This document shows, one piece after another, positions 23,269-27,051 of a stretch of 27,051 nucleotides of DNA (positions within the stretch are counted from its first letter, which is position 1; each line of letters begins with the position of its first letter). Source of the DNA: SAT2750 sp963581185. GTDB taxonomy: Bacteria; Planctomycetota; Planctomycetia; Pirellulales; Pirellulaceae. The notes under the pieces are model-generated. The model was not told the origin of the DNA, searched no databases, and saw only the letters and a program-made list of their open reading frames with translations. The stretch covers positions 1 through 27,051 of the forward strand of contig CAUZOB010000049.1 in NCBI GenBank assembly GCA_963581185.1, in the 5' to 3' direction. The position numbers and the translations under genes are program-made.

Positions 23269-25191
23269 TCAGGGTTGAAGCAGGGGGCGATTGAGTTGTC
23301 GGAGCTGCGGGATGTCAAAGCTCTGCAGCAAGCCGAAACAGTAGACTTCCGGTGTTTTGTTGTAGGACTGGCCAGGCTCAAGAAACGCCCTCAGCGATTC
23401 TGGCATGGCGGAGGTTACGACATCGCTGATCCGCTTGTTACCCAGCAGCGCGCCTGCAGTTAAAGCTGCCAGACCACTGCGCGGCCCGGTCGAATGGATC
23501 GTGACGCTCTGAAAGTTGAATTGAGCAGCCATTGCATCGAGGCAGGACAACAGCTGGGAGACCTGGATGCCGAGCGGACGTTCACCAACTGTGGCGATCA
23601 ACATCGCGTTGGAACCAATGCCATCCGGCGGTGCCGACTGGCCGATCAACAGCGGGTCTATGCCAATCACCCGCCTGCCGGCAGCCAGCATCTCTTGCAT
23701 GGCAACCGCCTGGGAGGCAAATCCACCGTCGGCAACCACCAGCACTGTCTGGCTGGGATCCTCGGGTTCCAGAACGACGGCGGCAGCTGTCAAATCAAGT
23801 TCGCGGTACTCGACGACGTAGCGATGCAGGCGGCCTGCCTCGAGCAACCGCAAGGCCGAGTCCTGGCGCAGAACAGCCGTGGTCTCTGGCAAACGGATGA
23901 TCTCACGAAGTTCCGCGCGGCGGAGTCGAGGTGTCGACTGGGAGGATGCACGCGGTAATCCTGCGGCCAGGTCAGCTGCCAGGGAATGAAAGGTGGCGTT
24001 GCCGTCCGGCAGCGGGACCTCGAGCAACTCGGCCGACAAGACTTCCGCTTGCGATTCGATCTCTTCCAGGTTGGGATCATCGAGATCCAGAAAGTGACGG
24101 GAGAGGAAGCGGTAAAGTTGCTGACGATTGTCGCGATCGTAGTTGTGAGTTCCTGGATCCGAGTTCTCGTGGTAGGCAACCCGGTCCGCCACACCTGCTT
24201 GCCGGAAAAATGGAATCACCGGGTCCACGATGTTTGGCTTCACCTGGCCCGCCACAAAGCAACAGTTGTCCTGGTCATTGAAAATCAGTAGCGTTGGCCG
24301 CGGCACCATCATGGCAGTCAGCTGGGTATAGTCAGCGAGCGATACCAGGTCGCAGGGGATTTGCTCGAGGTCACCAATACTGCTGCGATGGTCCAGCCGA
24401 TGCAGAATGCCACTGTGACCCGCCACCGGCACCGCCAGCTTGACCCTGGTATCGAGCGAGCTGAGTACGATTGTCTGCCAGCCACCACCCGAGAGGCCGG
24501 TCACCGCCAGTCGATCTGGGTCAGCATGGGGATGATCCAGCAGCACATCGATACCACGTGACATCGAGAGGAAGAAAACGCCCAGGCCGCTTCGTCCGCA
24601 GAGATCCAGCAGGGCAAGGTTGTTGTGCGAGTAGCCTTCCTCGCGCAGTTGCCCCATCCCGATCCACTCCAGGTTGAGCGCGATCATGCCCCGCTTGGCC
24701 TGGTTGATGCAGCGAATCTGCTTGTAATCGGTCACCTTGCCATCGCGGGAGTGGCCATTCACATTCAAGATGACCGGCACCCTGCCCTCCAGCTTGTCCG
24801 GTTCGTAAAGCAGGGCGGGGATCCACAATCCGGGCAGTGCCTCAATCCGCAGCTTGCGGATGGAATAGCCATGTTCGCTGGGTAGACGATCCAGCCATTC
24901 AACACGCGGCGACGGTGCTCGCCAGCTGGCCGGGACACCCCTGAAGACGACATTCCTCAGAACCTGTTTGCGCAGCGATTTGGCCTCACGCTGCCAGGCT
25001 CTGGCAGATGACGACAACTCAAGTGGCGGCACGCGGGAGCGGACGAAGCGGTCCAGCTGCTGGCTCACCTCGGCTGCATCATGCCAGCGCTCGGTCAGTT
25101 GCTCGTTCGCTTCGGCAGCTCCAAGCTGACCGGCCGTCAACAGGCCTGGCAGCAGGATCCCCAGCAGGACCAGTAAGAAGTGGCGACTCAT
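23269..25191 (-). CDS. Exported two-domain alpha/beta hydrolase (acetylxylan esterase-like)
   Basis: A 640-residue exported protein; the Sec signal covers residues 1-26 (LLVLLGILLPGLLTAG core, AA cleavage region). The first domain (about 100-370) is a complete alpha/beta hydrolase related to acetylxylan esterase/dienelactone hydrolase types. It shows VILNVNGHSRDGK near the oxyanion region, nucleophile S234 in VTGLSGGGWQ, an acid at D306 or D308 in IFNDQDNC, and H349 in DPGTHNYD. The second domain (about 450-640) repeats the general pattern (VLVVADGGFASQAVA, AGRRVIGIDPLLIGQS) but where a GxSxG elbow is expected it reads IHSTGPRSGLAAL, so it looks catalytically degenerate. A GGAGG lies 12 bases before the ATG. 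It lies 27 bases after the dehydratase gene and 53 before the protease gene, indicating one operon. The substrate is probably an acylated carbohydrate (inference). Confidence 0.87.
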   Translation of the reverse strand: MSRHFLLVLLGILLPGLLTAGQLGAAEANEQLTERWHDAAEVSQQLDRFVRSRVPPLELSSSARAWQREAKSLRKQVLRNVVFRGVPASWRAPSPRVEWLDRLPSEHGYSIRKLRIEALPGLWIPALLYEPDKLEGRVPVILNVNGHSRDGKVTDYKQIRCINQAKRGMIALNLEWIGMGQLREEGYSHNNLALLDLCGRSGLGVFFLSMSRGIDVLLDHPHADPDRLAVTGLSGGGWQTIVLSSLDTRVKLAVPVAGHSGILHRLDHRSSIGDLEQIPCDLVSLADYTQLTAMMVPRPTLLIFNDQDNCCFVAGQVKPNIVDPVIPFFRQAGVADRVAYHENSDPGTHNYDRDNRQQLYRFLSRHFLDLDDPNLEEIESQAEVLSAELLEVPLPDGNATFHSLAADLAAGLPRASSQSTPRLRRAELREIIRLPETTAVLRQDSALRLLEAGRLHRYVVEYRELDLTAAAVVLEPEDPSQTVLVVADGGFASQAVAMQEMLAAGRRVIGIDPLLIGQSAPPDGIGSNAMLIATVGERPLGIQVSQLLSCLDAMAAQFNFQSVTIHSTGPRSGLAALTAGALLGNKRISDVVTSAMPESLRAFLEPGQSYNKTPEVYCFGLLQSFDIPQLRQLNRPLLQP

Positions 25192-25218
25192 GGCGATTGT
25201 GATCCTCCGATAGCTGGA

Positions 25219-26349
25219 TTACCAGTTTGTGTACGAGCCATCATTGCGACTCAGCCGGGGCGAGCTGCCTTCAAGCGGCGGACATGAGGCAACTGCCGAT
25301 TCGTCAATTTCGATCCCCAGCCCTGGCCCAGTCGGTGGCAGCAGGAAACCATTTTCAAAGGGTACCTGCTGTGGAAACAGATCCGCCAGGACCTGGCCTG
25401 GCAGGCGGGCGCATTCCTGTACGGCAAAGTTACTGGTGGCCAGATCGAGGTGCAGGCAGGCGGCTGTGGAGACGGGACCGAGCGGGTTGTGAGGCGCGAT
25501 CGGGATATAGTGCGTCTCGCACCAGCCGGCCACTTTCAGAGCCTCGGTCAGTCCTCCCACGATACAGAGGTCGACTCGGCAAAAATCAATCCACTCCTGC
25601 TCGATCGACTGGCGAAACTCCCACTTGGTGGCAAACTGCTCACCCATTGCGATCGGTACGCCGGTCTGGGTCCGCAGTCGGGCCAGTACGCCTGGATTCT
25701 CCGAGCGAACGGGGTCCTCGACAAAGTACATATTCAGTGGTTCAACCTGGCGACAGAATGTGACTGCATCATGGGGGTCCAGGCGTGTATGGACATCGAT
25801 GATCAACTCGACCTCGTCACCCACAGCGTCCCGCACAGCGGTGACATGTTCCAGCGCATCCCGTATCGCCTGGCGCGGCTCAAGCCGATCACCACGTTCT
25901 GGAAAGTTGAAGCGGATGAACTGCCAGCCCTCGGAGACAAGCTGGACAGCATGCTCAGCCAGCTCAGCTGCTGAGGCTCCCACGGCGTGTGGATAGCAGA
26001 CAACGCGATCACGCACCTGGCCGCCGAGCAGCTGGTAAAGCGGCACGTCCAGGGCCCGCGCCTTGATATCCCAGAGGGCAATGTCGATGGCACTGATGGC
26101 AGCAGCCCCGATGCGATTGGCGGGAAAGAACCCCGAGCGCAGCATCAGCTGCCAGAGATGTTCCGTCCGCATCGGATCCTGGTCGATCAGCGCTGGTCTG
26201 AGTGCGTCGATAAAGCCCGCCACAGCTTTCTCGCGCCAGGTCACACCAGCTTCACCAACTCCCACGATTCCATCGTCGGTCTCGACAACGACGAACAGAA
26301 AATTCCGCTGCTCACCTACGATATGGGTACGAATATCCTTGATCTTCAC
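25219..26349 (-). CDS. Galactonate dehydratase-like enolase superfamily protein
   Basis: A 376-residue cytoplasmic enzyme of the mandelate racemase/muconate lactonizing enzyme group. Metal ligands are D185 in IIDVHTRLDP, E211 in FVEDPV and E237 in AMGEQF. Catalytic histidines are H187 (in the DVH motif) and H287 in APHNPLGP. Each sits two residues later than the corresponding residue of Escherichia coli galactonate dehydratase as I recall it (D183, H185, E209, E235, H285), so an acid-sugar dehydratase of the galactonate type is likely, giving a 2-keto-3-deoxy acid. Exact substrate specificity cannot be read. The start is GTG, preceded by GGGGAAGAG with six bases of spacing; no ATG is available near it. 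It leads a minus-strand run with an exported hydrolase 27 bases downstream and is divergent from an MFS transporter gene. Confidence 0.9.
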   Translation of the reverse strand: MKIKDIRTHIVGEQRNFLFVVVETDDGIVGVGEAGVTWREKAVAGFIDALRPALIDQDPMRTEHLWQLMLRSGFFPANRIGAAAISAIDIALWDIKARALDVPLYQLLGGQVRDRVVCYPHAVGASAAELAEHAVQLVSEGWQFIRFNFPERGDRLEPRQAIRDALEHVTAVRDAVGDEVELIIDVHTRLDPHDAVTFCRQVEPLNMYFVEDPVRSENPGVLARLRTQTGVPIAMGEQFATKWEFRQSIEQEWIDFCRVDLCIVGGLTEALKVAGWCETHYIPIAPHNPLGPVSTAACLHLDLATSNFAVQECARLPGQVLADLFPQQVPFENGFLLPPTGPGLGIEIDESAVASCPPLEGSSPRLSRNDGSYTNW

Positions 26350-26399
26350 GGCTGGCTCTTCCCCTCTGCTCTCACGACGGACTGCCCCACTGGTGGACC

Positions 26400-26417
26400 G
26401 GTCATGTTATAGTGACC
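26400..26417. promoter_or_regulatory. Inverted repeat GGTCA-N8-TGACC, candidate operator
   Basis: GGTCA and TGACC are perfect half-sites separated by eight bases, in the 118-base region between the divergent dehydratase and MFS transporter genes. A TATAGT hexamer begins inside the spacer. The spacing resembles sites of dimeric winged-helix (GntR-like) regulators, but no regulator gene is in the window. Confidence 0.3.
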
Positions 26418-26467
26418 CCGCGAAGTGGATACAACGGCCCGACTTTTCGACCAGCGAGTGCCACACA

Positions 26468-27051
26468 ATGCCCTCCGGATCGGCCGCTACAACTCCAGCG
26501 ACCAATAAACGCTGGGTGATGTTCTCGCTGGCCTGTGGTGCATCCTGGTTCCTCTACCTGCACCGCTACACGTGGCAGTTTATTCGGCTTGAGCTGCGGA
26601 ACGAGTACGACTTTTCAAATACCACGCTGCAGTCACTGCAGGCCTGCTTCTCATTCGCATACACGATCGGACAGATCCCCAGCGGTATTCTCTGTGACCT
26701 GTTTGGTTCAGTTATCTTCCTGACCGTCATTATTGCCGGCTGGTCACTCGTCTTGCCCTTGTTTGGCCTGACCAGCAATGTCTTTGGACTGGGCGCGCTG
26801 CGGGTCGCATTTGGTGCGACCCAGGCAGGCTGCTATCCCAACCTGGCCAAGGTCACTCGGACCTGGATTCCGCTCCGCTACCGGACCACCTGCCAGGCCA
26901 TGATCGCCAGCTTCTTCGGCAGGCTGGGGGGAGCGATATCTCCACTGATATTCAGCACGCTCCTGATCGGCACGCTCGCCATGTCATGGCGCGGGGCGCT
27001 GATCGTGATGTCAGTCATGGGCCTGCTGTTCGCACTCGTTTTCTGGTACTT
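26468..27051 (+). CDS. MFS transporter, probable anion:cation symporter family (3' end outside window)
   Basis: The first 194 residues of a major facilitator superfamily transporter, open to the right edge. A short polar N-terminus is followed by a helix (RWVMFSLACGASWFLYLHRY), then helix 2 and the MFS loop motif QIPSGILCDLFG, helix 3 (VIFLTVIIAGWSLVLPLFG), helix 4 (LGALRVAFGATQAGCYPNL), helix 5 (AMIASFFGRLGGAISPLIF) and helix 6. The pattern GQIPSG...D..G with ...QAGCYPNLAK... fits the group carrying hexuronates, galactonate and other organic anions. It is divergent from the galactonate dehydratase-like gene, suggesting it imports that enzyme's substrate (inference). The ribosome site before the ATG is weak, so the start could be wrong by a few codons. 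Confidence 0.88.
   Translation, partial: MPSGSAATTPATNKRWVMFSLACGASWFLYLHRYTWQFIRLELRNEYDFSNTTLQSLQACFSFAYTIGQIPSGILCDLFGSVIFLTVIIAGWSLVLPLFGLTSNVFGLGALRVAFGATQAGCYPNLAKVTRTWIPLRYRTTCQAMIASFFGRLGGAISPLIFSTLLIGTLAMSWRGALIVMSVMGLLFALVFWY

Noticed and set aside
26408..26413. TATAGT as a promoter -10 for the MFS transporter
   Set aside because: No acceptable -35 hexamer at 16-18 bases upstream; kept only as a remark with the inverted repeat.
1..27051. CRISPR arrays, insertion sequences, phage genes, tRNA or rRNA genes
   Set aside because: No regularly spaced repeats, transposase or integrase motifs, or RNA gene signatures were seen on either strand.

Overview
The window (about 60% G+C by eye, tightly packed, no rRNA, tRNA, CRISPR array or insertion sequence seen) looks like a chromosomal stretch of a planctomycete. 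The evidence is the gene families: four Tat-exported DUF1501 proteins, three exported PQQ-type beta-propeller proteins (one with a degenerate methyltransferase-like N-terminus and a LamG insertion), a bacterial tricorn-type protease and an exported alpha/beta hydrolase. This combination is typical of Planctomycetota (Pirellulales-like), but the genus cannot be read from the sequence.

Layout. (A) 1-6321, plus strand: the end of one DUF1501 gene, a complete second DUF1501 gene, and a 1283-residue secreted methyltransferase-like/PQQ-propeller/LamG protein. (B) 6359-11029, minus strand: in transcription order a Sec-exported PQQ protein, a PQQ lipoprotein, a DUF1501 protein and a MOSC-domain protein. 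(C) 11307-13582, plus strand: a lipoprotein with a thioredoxin fold whose two redox cysteines are serines, overlapping by 4 bases a Tat-exported protein of unknown function. (D) 13659-15511, minus strand: a small two-helix membrane protein with a textbook UUCG-loop terminator, about 470 bases without a convincing gene, and a membrane-anchored SGNH-like protein whose catalytic motifs are in permuted (AlgX/AlgJ-like) order. (E) 15643-18329, plus strand: phosphonoacetate hydrolase (phnA) overlapping phosphonoacetaldehyde dehydrogenase (phnY). A perfect 14-base palindrome lies upstream of phnA. (F) 18336-26349, minus strand: in transcription order a galactonate-dehydratase-like enolase-superfamily enzyme, an exported two-domain alpha/beta hydrolase, a tricorn-like S41 protease and a DUF1501 protein. 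(G) 26468-end, plus strand: the start of an MFS transporter, divergent from the dehydratase.

How the parts may work together. PhnY and PhnA form the last two steps of 2-aminoethylphosphonate breakdown (phosphonoacetaldehyde to phosphonoacetate to acetate plus phosphate); the transaminase PhnW and a phosphonate transporter are not in the window. The dehydratase and the divergent MFS transporter look like a sugar-acid uptake and catabolism pair, next to exported hydrolase and protease genes that could feed on polymer or protein debris. The DUF1501/PQQ genes are characteristic of planctomycetes but have no established biochemical role. I found no clear defence, mobile or secondary-metabolite system. 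The most unusual items are the permuted SGNH protein, the cysteine-less thioredoxin lipoprotein coupled to an unknown Tat protein, the methyltransferase-like/PQQ/LamG fusion, and the candidate operators in the divergent promoter regions.
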